A stretch of 47,822 nucleotides of DNA from positions 1-47,822 of IMG/VR virus record IMGVR_UViG_3300045925_000048; one strand, written 5' to 3'. A program made the translations under genes and the position numbers. Position 1 is the stretch's first letter. Every line of letters begins with the position of its first letter. Of the stretch, positions 22,547-29,326 are shown one piece after another. The DNA comes from a virus. Under the pieces are notes generated by a model, which saw nothing but the letters and a program-made list of their open reading frames with translations, did not search any database and was not told where the DNA came from.

Positions 22547-22758
22547 TGGCCGACCAGGAACCCGCGCAGCCGCCTCTGGTCGCTCTCACCGAGGACGAGG
22601 TCGCCGAGTACCAGCGCCAGCTCCCGCTGCTGATCGGCGAGCTCGAGGCGCTGAAGACGAAGCACGCCGGCCTGCGCTCCGAGATGAAGCAGGAGCGGAG
22701 CGACCTGCAGACCCGGATCAACAACATCGCGCAGCAGCTCCGGGACTCGGGCCGATGA
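22546..22758 (+). CDS. Small coiled-coil protein
   Basis: This 70-residue protein is almost wholly helical, with a long coiled coil (LLIGELEALKTKHAGLRSEM and KQERSDLQTRINNIAQQLRD). The start overlaps the upstream TGA and the stop overlaps the next ATG. Such short coiled coils are often partners or inhibitors of host enzymes. No function can be assigned. Confidence 0.55.
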   Translation: MADQEPAQPPLVALTEDEVAEYQRQLPLLIGELEALKTKHAGLRSEMKQERSDLQTRINNIAQQLRDSGR

Positions 22759-22931
22759 GCCTCGTCCACTTCGTGCCGGAGCCGACCTCGATCCTCGGCA
22801 TCTGCTGCCGGCACGGCCTGCACCTCGCCTGTCAGTTCCCTGGTTGCGCGTGCTCCTGGCCTGGCCACCTCGGCAAGCCACATCGCGTCCCGGCGGACGC
22901 CGAGGTCGACCCGCGGGTCTTTCCGGAATGA
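22755..22931 (+). CDS. Small Cys/His-rich protein
   Basis: This 58-residue protein carries ICCRHGLHLACQF and PGCACSWPGH, a set of cysteines and histidines likely to bind one or two zinc ions. It starts in an ATGA overlap and ends in an ATGA overlap with the ASCH gene. No family is recognised. The gene is short but firmly placed by these overlaps. Confidence 0.5.
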   Translation: MSLVHFVPEPTSILGICCRHGLHLACQFPGCACSWPGHLGKPHRVPADAEVDPRVFPE

Positions 22932-23395
22932 GAGCCCTCACGCTGACGCAGCCCTGGGCGCAGCTCGTCGCGATCGGCGCGAAGCGGATCGAGACGCGAG
23001 CCTGGTCGACCACGTACCGCGGGCCGCTCGTGATCCACGCCGCGCGCCGGTCGACGCTGAAGGAGATCGTCGCCGCGCAGCATCCGGCCTTCGTCGACAA
23101 GCTGCGCGCCGCGGGCTTCGCGCTCGAGGGCCCGGTCATCTGCCGGGAGTGGAATGTTCCGCGCGGTGCCGTGGTCGCCGTCGTCGAGCTCGTCGACGTC
23201 GTCCGCGTCGAGGCGCTCGAGGCCCAGCCGATCGACGTCTTTGAAGGCGCCTTCGGCGACTACACGCCCGGCCGCTACGCCTGGAAGCTCGAGCGCGTGC
23301 GGCCGCTCTCAACGCCGCTGCCGCTGCGCGGGATGCAGGGGCTCTGGCTGGTCCCCGACGGCGCCGCGCGCAGCATCTCGAGGAGGACCCAATGA
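22928..23395 (+). CDS. ASCH-domain protein
   Basis: This 155-residue protein has the ASCH opening MRALTLTQPWAQLVAIG and AKRIETRAW, followed by RGPLVIHAARR, which marks the RNA-binding-like beta-barrel of the ASCH superfamily. Some members act on modified nucleosides (for example N4-acetylcytidine amidohydrolase), others are translation or RNA-binding factors. The C-terminal 'GLWLVPDGAA' closes the barrel. It lies between small zinc-type genes and RusA. The fold is well supported; substrate is unknown. Confidence 0.82.
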   Translation: MRALTLTQPWAQLVAIGAKRIETRAWSTTYRGPLVIHAARRSTLKEIVAAQHPAFVDKLRAAGFALEGPVICREWNVPRGAVVAVVELVDVVRVEALEAQPIDVFEGAFGDYTPGRYAWKLERVRPLSTPLPLRGMQGLWLVPDGAARSISRRTQ

Positions 23396-23904
23396 GCATC
23401 CGCTTCTTCGTCGCCGGCGTCCCCAAGTCGATGTCGGTCGGCAAGACGGTGCGCTGGAAGACGGGCGACGGCTCGAGGCAGGGCAGCTTCCAGAAGCGCG
23501 AGCACACCGAGTGGGCGACGCTGGTCGGCGCGATCGGCCGGCAGCATGCGCCGGCGCGGCCGCTCGGGGGCGCGCTGATCTTCGTGGCGAAGTTCTACGT
23601 GCCGCGGCCGGCCTCGCTGCCGAAGAAGAGCGCCCACCTGGCCATGCCGATCAAGCGGCCCGATCTTGACAACCTCTTCCACAAAATCACGGATCAGTGG
23701 AACGGCGTCCTGTGGACGGACGACAGCGTGATCACCGACGTCGTGCTGCTGAAGCGCTACCCGCTGGACGGCCGGACCGGCGTCGAGATCATCGTCGCCC
23801 CGGTCTCGAACGCGCACGGCCAGGCCGAAGTTGAGCAGCTCCTGCTCGATCGCGATCTCGAGCTCGTCGACGTCACAGCTAGGAAGGGGGTGAGCGAACA
23901 ATGA
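23392..23904 (+). CDS. rusA: RusA-family Holliday junction resolvase
   Basis: This 170-residue protein cuts four-way DNA junctions and branched DNA. The active-site segment KRPDLDNLFHKITDQW provides Asp91 and Asp93, and LWTDDSVITDV provides the second acidic pair and conserved aspartate, as in RusA. It completes the phage recombination set with ERF and the PD-(D/E)XK exonuclease and should help debranch DNA before packaging. Start in ATGA overlap with the ASCH gene. Confidence 0.88.
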   Translation: MSIRFFVAGVPKSMSVGKTVRWKTGDGSRQGSFQKREHTEWATLVGAIGRQHAPARPLGGALIFVAKFYVPRPASLPKKSAHLAMPIKRPDLDNLFHKITDQWNGVLWTDDSVITDVVLLKRYPLDGRTGVEIIVAPVSNAHGQAEVEQLLLDRDLELVDVTARKGVSEQ

Positions 23905-24203
23905 GAATCGGTGACCACGTCGTCTACGTGGATCCGTTCAGCAAGCCGCAGCAGGCGGTGCTGACCGCCGTGTGGGACAGCGGGCACGAGGAGATCTACC
24001 CGAGCCCGGCCGTCAACGTCGTGTGGGTCAGCGCGGATCCCGCACGGACAGACTCCTACGGCCGCCAGGTCGAGCGAGCGACGTCCGTGCCGCACGTCAC
24101 GTCTCAAAGCGCGCCCGGAAGCTACTGGTGCCGGCCCGCCGAGTACGACGAGATGCGCGATCGGCAGCTTCGAGAGGCCGAGGCGAAGGAGCAGCAGGCC
24201 TAA
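23901..24203 (+). CDS. Hypothetical protein
   Basis: This 100-residue protein starts in an ATGA overlap with RusA. The N-terminus (MRIGDHVVYVDPFSKPQQAVL) resembles a small SH3-like beta barrel of the kind that opens many phage hypothetical proteins, with helical charged residues at the end (MRDRQLREAEAKEQQA). No catalytic motif is present. The 62-base gap that follows contains no gene that I can support, only the ribosome site of the next one (GGAGG at 24256). Confidence 0.55.
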   Translation: MRIGDHVVYVDPFSKPQQAVLTAVWDSGHEEIYPSPAVNVVWVSADPARTDSYGRQVERATSVPHVTSQSAPGSYWCRPAEYDEMRDRQLREAEAKEQQA

Positions 24204-24265
24204 CCCCTAACCCGTCGCGTGGAACCGATGAGGGACCGACAGCGCGGCGGCCAACGGAGGACCGG

Positions 24266-24793
24266 ATGAGCGACACGACCTACCAGGAGATCCCGCTTTC
24301 TCGTTTACACGAGAGCCCGCTGAACCCGCGGAAGACCTTCGCCAAGGGCCCGCTCGACGAGCTCGCGGCGTCGATCAAGGCCAAGGGGATCATCGACCCG
24401 CTGATCGTTCGGCCGAACAAGGACGGCTTCGAGATCGCGGCCGGGAATCGGCGGTACCGGGCGGCGAAGCTCGCCGGCCTCGAGGCGGCGCCGGCGATCG
24501 TGCGGCCGCTCTCATGGGCGCAAAGTGAGGTCTGGGAGGCCAACGGCAATCACTGTTCATTCTGCGGCAAGAGCAGGGCTCTGTGTGAGCGCCTCGGCAT
24601 TGGCCTCACTGCGCAGCATGTGGTGCCGTTCGCTGAAGCGGGTGACGAGTGGCCGCTGATCCCGTTCTGTTCGCGCTGTCAGCAACAAAGCGCTGCCGCG
24701 CTCGCCGAGACCCGCCGGGTCCAAGAGACCGTCGGCGGGCTCGACGAGATCATTCAACGCATCCAGAAGAACAACCCGGAGCTGTTGGGCTAA
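24266..24793 (+). CDS. ParB N-terminal domain fused to HNH/zinc-finger-like domain
   Basis: This 175-residue protein starts at an ATG after GGAGG. Residues ~5-85 are a ParB/Srx-like domain (NPRKTF, GIIDPLIVRP and AAGNRRYRAAKLAG). The usual ParB helix-turn-helix is missing. Instead residues ~96-140 carry CSFC (Cys97, Cys100), AQHVVPF with His118 and CSRC (Cys135, Cys138), a treble-clef arrangement like HNH or ClpX-type zinc domains. No ParA is encoded. It may be a nuclease or a DNA-binding factor for replication, given that the primase and helicase follow. The fusion itself is clear; function is inference. Confidence 0.72.
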   Translation: MSDTTYQEIPLSRLHESPLNPRKTFAKGPLDELAASIKAKGIIDPLIVRPNKDGFEIAAGNRRYRAAKLAGLEAAPAIVRPLSWAQSEVWEANGNHCSFCGKSRALCERLGIGLTAQHVVPFAEAGDEWPLIPFCSRCQQQSAAALAETRRVQETVGGLDEIIQRIQKNNPELLG

Positions 24794-24802
24794 GGAGCCC
24801 GT

Positions 24803-25636
24803 GTGGTGGAGTGGCTTGTGCCTCGGCCCGAGGAGATTCCTGCGCCCTTGCGGGCTCTCGGATGGGTACTCTGGCGTGCCGAGCAGCGTGGCGAGGGCAA
24901 GCCCACCAAAGTTCCCTATAAGGTAACAGACCCATGGGTGCGCGCATCGAGCACCGATCCCTCGACGTGGTCGTCCTTCCAAGATGCCGTAGACGCCTAT
25001 AGTGCTGTCGGCGCCGATGGCATCGGCCTGGTGCTCACTGACAAGGCGCACATCACCTGTATCGATCTCGACCGTGTGATCGGGGAAGACGGAACGCTTG
25101 ACGCGCGCGCTCAGACCATCGTCGATCTCTGTGACTCCTGGACCGAGATCAGCCCGAGCGGCACCGGCCTCCATGTGTTCGTGCATGGCCGAACCGCCGA
25201 AGCGTTGAAGGCGCCCCAGATCGAGGTCTATTCGACCGCGCGCTATATCGCCGTCACCGGGCATCACTGGCCCGGCACGCCTGACTTGGTCCGCATCCAG
25301 CAGGCCTACATCGACCACCTGGTCTCGCTCGCACGCCACGCGGTGCAGCGGCGGGCCTGGACCGGCCCCTCGACTCCGCCTCCCGAGGATCTTGTCGGGG
25401 CCCTGACGGCGAAGCTCGAGGGCTGGGGTGTCCGCGGCGCGCGCCTGAAGCGCTGGGGCGGCGGCGTCCTGGTCGAGCTCGACGCCTGCCCCTGGGCGTC
25501 TGAGCATACGACGGGCGAGCAAGGCGCGGCCGTCATCCTGCATCCCTCCGGCGCCTTTGACTTCACCTGCCTGCACGCCCACTGCTCGGGCCGCACCTGG
25601 CGAGACTTTCGCGCCGTCATGGAAAGCCGAGGCTAG
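24803..25636 (+). CDS. Primase-polymerase (NrS-1-like / prim-pol domain)
   Basis: This 277-residue protein has the archaeo-eukaryotic prim-pol fold of the NrS-1 phage type. Motif I is CIDLDRVI (Asp88, Asp90), motif II is SPSGTGLHVFVHG (residues ~117-129), and the tail of the fold carries 'EVYSTARYIAVTGHHWPGTP'. A small C-terminal zinc-like part contains CPWASEH and CLHAHCSG. It should start or extend DNA chains at the phage origin. GTG at 24803 follows TAAGGAG; a GTG three bases later is an alternative. A helicase-like ATPase follows. Confidence 0.85.
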   Translation: MVEWLVPRPEEIPAPLRALGWVLWRAEQRGEGKPTKVPYKVTDPWVRASSTDPSTWSSFQDAVDAYSAVGADGIGLVLTDKAHITCIDLDRVIGEDGTLDARAQTIVDLCDSWTEISPSGTGLHVFVHGRTAEALKAPQIEVYSTARYIAVTGHHWPGTPDLVRIQQAYIDHLVSLARHAVQRRAWTGPSTPPPEDLVGALTAKLEGWGVRGARLKRWGGGVLVELDACPWASEHTTGEQGAAVILHPSGAFDFTCLHAHCSGRTWRDFRAVMESRG

Positions 25637-26731
25637 ATGGTGTTCGATCTCGGAAGCGCCGCGAGTGCGCCAGGCCCGAGCAGCAACAAGATCCCCGAGG
25701 ACTATCTCCAGCCCATCAGCGCATTCCTCGCCGAAGAAGATCCGCCGATCGAGTGGATATTTCCCGGCCTTCTTCCTCGCAACGTCATCATGCTGATGCA
25801 CGGCGAGCCCAGAGCCCGGAAGAGCCTCTCAGCCTTCGAGCTCGGGCTCGCCGCGGCGACCGGCACCGCGGCCTTTGGACTTGCCCGCTTCAGACCTCCC
25901 GAGCCCGTCAGCGTCGTGTACATCCAGGAGGAAGATCCCCGCCAGCTCACCAGGCCGAGGCTGCGTCATCTCGTGGCCGAGCGCTGTGGATACACGCCGC
26001 CGGCCAACCTGCACGTGGCGGTCCGCCGTGGCGTCGATCTGGACGAGAAGATCTGGGTCTCCCGCCTGATCGATGACCTGCGCGCTCGGGCTGCCAGGCT
26101 GCTCATCCTGGACGCAGCGCGTCGACTCTCCGCCAAGACCGATGAAGGCCCGGCCAAGGTCCGCGAGCTGATCGCCGTCCTGCGCCAGATCGTGACCTTC
26201 GCCGAGGTGTCGATCATCGTTGTCCACCATGACATCAAGCCGCCCACGAATTCGAATGACCAACGCAGACGGAGCCAGAGGGCCTCCGGCGGCGACTGGT
26301 TCGCCGGATGCGAGTGCCCCGTGCATGTGGAGAAGATCGGGGCCAAGGACTCGCTCGTCTTCCCGGAGGACTACAAGTTCACCGCCGACCCTGCCCCGTT
26401 CACCTTCACCTGTGAGACCGCCGGCGGATTCATCAATCGCCTGGTCGGCACCGATACCTCGACCGACGATGCCGAGCGCGCCGGCATCAAGGGCAAGCTA
26501 TTCGACTGGCTCCGCCTGAACGGCCCAGCCACCAAAAGCCAGATCCAGAAGGCCGGCATCGGTCGCTGGGAGACGTTCGCTCCCCTACTGGACGTGCTGT
26601 GCAAGGAGGGCAAGATCGACGCCTCACCCGGGCGTCAGAAGGGCTCGCTGAAGTACTTCGTGATGAGTCCTACAGCGAATCGGGAAGGACTCGGCCAAGA
26701 AAACGGAGATTACTCATTACCCAATCACTAG
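25637..26731 (+). CDS. RepA-like AAA ATPase / replicative helicase
   Basis: This 364-residue protein has the RecA-like AAA_25 layout of RepA helicases. Walker A is GEPRARKS (residues 56-63), lacking the usual middle glycine, and Walker B is RLLILDAARR. A histidine-rich 'VVHHD' sensor strand and a DnaB-type ending follow. The C-terminal ~90 residues form a winged-helix-like domain (KGKLFDWLRLNGPATKSQI). It starts directly after the prim-pol stop, and the pair should form a primosome. The last ~60 coding bases already contain GGAAGGAC repeats, continued downstream. Confidence 0.85.
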   Translation: MVFDLGSAASAPGPSSNKIPEDYLQPISAFLAEEDPPIEWIFPGLLPRNVIMLMHGEPRARKSLSAFELGLAAATGTAAFGLARFRPPEPVSVVYIQEEDPRQLTRPRLRHLVAERCGYTPPANLHVAVRRGVDLDEKIWVSRLIDDLRARAARLLILDAARRLSAKTDEGPAKVRELIAVLRQIVTFAEVSIIVVHHDIKPPTNSNDQRRRSQRASGGDWFAGCECPVHVEKIGAKDSLVFPEDYKFTADPAPFTFTCETAGGFINRLVGTDTSTDDAERAGIKGKLFDWLRLNGPATKSQIQKAGIGRWETFAPLLDVLCKEGKIDASPGRQKGSLKYFVMSPTANREGLGQENGDYSLPNH

Positions 26732-26742
26732 TTAACCCCTAC

Positions 26743-26850
26743 GGAAGGACTGGGAAGGACTCGGAGTCCTACAGTCCTTCACCCCTTTATAGAGAAAGGG
26801 GTGAGGAAGGACTGGGCTGGAGACTCACGGATCCGAGCATAGGAAGGACG
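26743..26850. repeat. GGAAGGAC iterons, candidate replication origin
   Basis: GGAAGGAC occurs in direct orientation at 26743, 26753, 26805 and 26842, and also at 26683 inside the end of the RepA-like gene; one inverted copy (GTCCTTC) is at 26774. The 13-base string GGGAAGGACTCGG and the 11-base string GAGTCCTACAG each occur twice. The 145-base gap 26732-26876 has no gene. Repeats and a hairpin behind a primase/helicase pair fit an origin or a control region. Confidence 0.6.
26772..26814. other. Long hairpin in the iteron region
   Basis: The arm CAGTCCTTCACCCCTTT (26772-26788) pairs with 26795-26814 over 17 base pairs, interrupted by a two-base GG bulge, with a six-base loop ATAGAG. The stem embeds one inverted and one direct copy of the iteron. 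No T-run follows, so a simple terminator is unlikely; initiation or regulatory cruciform is more likely. Confidence 0.6.
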
Positions 26851-26879
26851 AAGCGCTGCTCTCCAGAGGCTACCGTGTG

Positions 26880-27080
26880 ATGACCGATCGCAACGGAGTC
26901 CGCTGGTACACGATCCGGGAGATCGCCGTGGCTGTAGACCGTTCGGTGAAGACCGTGCGTCGAGCTCTTCGCCCGTACCGGGATGAATGCCGATTGACCC
27001 GAACGAACCGACACCCTCGCCGTCTGCTCGTCATGCCTGAGTTGGTCGCGAAGGCGTTGCGGGAAATCTTCGCCCGCTGA
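26880..27080 (+). CDS. Small HTH DNA-binding protein
   Basis: This 66-residue protein has a helix-turn-helix in YTIREIAVAVDRSVKTVRRAL and a strongly basic second half (LTRTNRHPRRL). The ATG at 26880 is used; a GTG lies three bases earlier. It lies directly after the iteron/hairpin region and before the packaging genes, so it may bind the iterons, control replication, or serve as a small terminase-like DNA recognition protein, since no clear terminase small subunit was found. These roles are inference. Confidence 0.6.
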   Translation: MTDRNGVRWYTIREIAVAVDRSVKTVRRALRPYRDECRLTRTNRHPRRLLVMPELVAKALREIFAR

Positions 27081-27102
27081 AACCCCCTGTCAAGATCTTT
27101 CG

Positions 27103-27150
27103 ATGTCCACGGTGTGTCGTCAGGAAAATGTCCACGGTGTGTCGTCAGGA
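27103..27150 (+). repeat. Tandem 23-bp direct repeat upstream of packaging genes
   Basis: The 23-base unit beginning ATGTCCACGGTGTGTCG and ending TCAGGA occurs at 27103-27125 and exactly again at 27128-27150, with a period of 25. It sits in the 115-base gap between the HTH gene and the HNH gene. The rest of the gap shows no gene. A role as a terminase/cos binding site is suggested by position. A control site for late transcription is an alternative. Confidence 0.65.
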
Positions 27151-27195
27151 GCCTCGATCCGGTCGTGAAGTTCCACGTGGATACTGGCCGCGTCG

Positions 27196-27648
27196 ATGTC
27201 AGGGTTCTACAGCGACCGGCGTTGGCAGCGCGCCAGGCTTGAGTTCCTTGCGCTTCACCCGCTCTGTCGCTTCTGTGAGGGAGAAGGCCATGTAACACCA
27301 GCGACTGTCGTCGATCACGTCCTCCCGATCGCTCTCCGGCCTGATCTAGCGTGGGATCCTGACAATTGGCAGGCGCTCTGCGCTCCCCACCACGACAGCA
27401 GGAAGCAGCAGCAGGAACGCAAGGGCTACTCCGACCAGGTCGGCGCCGACGGCTACCCGATCGACGCTGCGCATCCTGCGAATCTCTCACGCGCACCGCT
27501 TGGGCCACCTCCTGCCCGCGTCAACCAGGCACCGAGGACCCGGGGGGAGGTCGCAAGCTGGCGACTCGGGGACGTAGACCGGCGTGGCAGCCTGAAACCC
27601 ACGGAACCTGCTCCGGGAGTCGTTCTGGGGGCCCCAGATGGCCGCTAG
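27196..27648 (+). CDS. HNH endonuclease, packaging-associated
   Basis: This 150-residue protein has a standard HNH core: CRFCEGEG, then TVVDHVLPIA with the catalytic His, DPDNWQALC with the Asn, and HHDSRK with the last His. HNH proteins at this position, just before the large terminase, are required for cos cleavage in HK97-type phages. The C-terminal 55 residues are proline-rich and overlap the terminase start by 11 bases. It differs from the two zinc-repeat HNH genes at 32662 and 46746. The cos role is inferred from location and family precedent. Confidence 0.82.
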   Translation: MSGFYSDRRWQRARLEFLALHPLCRFCEGEGHVTPATVVDHVLPIALRPDLAWDPDNWQALCAPHHDSRKQQQERKGYSDQVGADGYPIDAAHPANLSRAPLGPPPARVNQAPRTRGEVASWRLGDVDRRGSLKPTEPAPGVVLGAPDGR

Positions 27649-29326
27649 GAAGACTCCGGCGAAAGTCTCGGCCTCCGAGTCGCAGGATTGGAAAAACCGG
27701 CCTGGAAATCCCGGCGGCGCGCGCAGCGAGGCGCAAAAGCAGGGACTGGCGGCCTCCGATCCGGTCCTGACCTACGCCTGGGACGACCCGAAGCTGTCGC
27801 GCGTCGAGCGCGTGGTCGTCTTCCTCGAGTCGCTGCCGATCACGAAGGGGATCCTGCTCGGCCAGCCGATGCGGCTGCTGCCGACTCAACGAGAGTTCGT
27901 CGAGCTGGTCTACGGCGAGGGCTCGATCGCGAAGATCGGCGTGCAGTCGGAGCCGCGGGGGAACGGGAAGACGGGCCTGGTCGCCGGCCTGGCGCTCTGC
28001 CATCTGCTCGGGCCTGAGGCTGAGGAGCGCGGGGAGATCGACTCGGCGTCGATCGACCGGGACATGGCGGCGCTGATCTTCGCGGAGATGGTGGCGATCT
28101 GCCTGGCGGTGTCCTCGTTTGCGGCGCGGGTGAACATCCAGCGCGTGCCGAAGCGGATCGAGGTCCTCTGGGGCCCGGGGAAGGGCTCGGTGTACGGGGC
28201 GCTCTCCGCGGACGTTCGACGCGGGCACGGCCTGGCGCCATCGCTCTGGATCTACGACGAGCTCGCGCAGGCGAAGGACGGCGAGCTGCTGTCGAACCTC
28301 CGGACGGCGATGGGCAAGCGGGCGCGATCGCTCGGCCTGGTGATCTCGACCCAGGCGCCGGAGGACGATCACCCGCTGTCGCAGCTCATCGACGACGGGC
28401 TGTCGGGCGCGGATCCGTCGATCGTGGTGCAGCTCATCGCGGCGGATGCCGAGGCGGACATCTACGACCCGGCGGTCATCCGCTCGGTCAACCCGGCGAT
28501 GGGGATCTTCCTCGACGAGTCGGTCGTGATGGCCGAGGCGTCGCAGGCGAAGCGGCGGCCGATCTGGGAGCCGAAGTTTCGCAACCTGCGGCTGAACCAG
28601 CGCGTCGACGCCGAGACCGATAGCCGGCTGGCCCAGGCGGTCGACTGGAAGGCGGCGCAGCGCGAGATCGACCCGGAGGCGCTGCTGGGCCGGCGCTGCA
28701 TCGGCGCGCTCGACCTGTCCGGAAAGTTCGACTACACGGCGCTCGTGCTGGCGTTCCCGGACGACCAGCCCGAGGTCGGCTACGACCTGCTGGCGTTCTT
28801 CTGGACGCCGGAGGGCCAGCTTCGCGCGCGGCCGTCGGGCGAGACCGAGCGCCTCCTGCAATGGATCGACGCCGGGCACATGGAAGTCGTGCCGGGCCCG
28901 ACGATCCGCTACGCCGTCGTTGCGAAGAAGATCCTCGAGGTCACGCAGCGCTACGAGATGCAGACGCTGGCCTACGACCGCTGGCGGATCGAGGACCTCA
29001 AGCAGGACCTGGCCGAGCTCGGCCTGGACGACCTGCCGCTCGAGCCGTTCGGCCAGGGGCATTCGAAGGTCATGGCGCCGGCGATCGAATACTTCAGCGA
29101 GTGCCTCGTCACGGGCCGGCTGCGTCATCCAGGCAATCCCGCGCTGACGTCGTCGATCCTGAACGCGGTCGTCGTGCTGGACCGCGGCGGCAACCCGATG
29201 CTCGACAAGTCGCGCACGCGGCGCGGCGTGGGTCGGATCGACGGCGCGGTTTCGACGGTGATGGCGCTGGGGACGGCGCGGCGTGCGGTGGGCGAGCACG
29301 TCGAGGGGAGCCTGATAGCGGTATGA
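27638..29326 (+). CDS. terL: Terminase large subunit
   Basis: This 562-residue protein is the DNA-packaging motor. The ATPase has Walker A SEPRGNGKTG (about residues 105-113) and Walker B PSLWIYDELAQ (about 202-210). The nuclease domain shows LDLSGKFDYTA (about 357-367), the YDRWRIEDL segment near 447 and a closing acidic residue in GRIDGAVSTVMALG (near 535). The alanine/glycine-rich N-terminus could contact a small subunit, but no convincing small-subunit gene lies upstream. The ATG overlaps the HNH gene. HK97-type head genes follow. Confidence 0.93.
   Translation: MAARKTPAKVSASESQDWKNRPGNPGGARSEAQKQGLAASDPVLTYAWDDPKLSRVERVVVFLESLPITKGILLGQPMRLLPTQREFVELVYGEGSIAKIGVQSEPRGNGKTGLVAGLALCHLLGPEAEERGEIDSASIDRDMAALIFAEMVAICLAVSSFAARVNIQRVPKRIEVLWGPGKGSVYGALSADVRRGHGLAPSLWIYDELAQAKDGELLSNLRTAMGKRARSLGLVISTQAPEDDHPLSQLIDDGLSGADPSIVVQLIAADAEADIYDPAVIRSVNPAMGIFLDESVVMAEASQAKRRPIWEPKFRNLRLNQRVDAETDSRLAQAVDWKAAQREIDPEALLGRRCIGALDLSGKFDYTALVLAFPDDQPEVGYDLLAFFWTPEGQLRARPSGETERLLQWIDAGHMEVVPGPTIRYAVVAKKILEVTQRYEMQTLAYDRWRIEDLKQDLAELGLDDLPLEPFGQGHSKVMAPAIEYFSECLVTGRLRHPGNPALTSSILNAVVVLDRGGNPMLDKSRTRRGVGRIDGAVSTVMALGTARRAVGEHVEGSLIAV

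Noticed and set aside
24204-24265. CCCTAACCCCTAACCC as telomere-like repeat
   Set aside because: Only two short copies in a gene gap; a chance feature near a ribosome site.
27103-27150. Tandem repeat as the end of an IS21-like insertion element
   Set aside because: The repeat is reminiscent of multi-repeat insertion sequence ends, but no transposase, target duplication or inverted partner is present.
27521-29299. Long minus-strand open frame of 592 codons across the terminase gene
   Set aside because: Antisense shadow of GC-rich codons; the plus strand has a complete terminase with all motifs.
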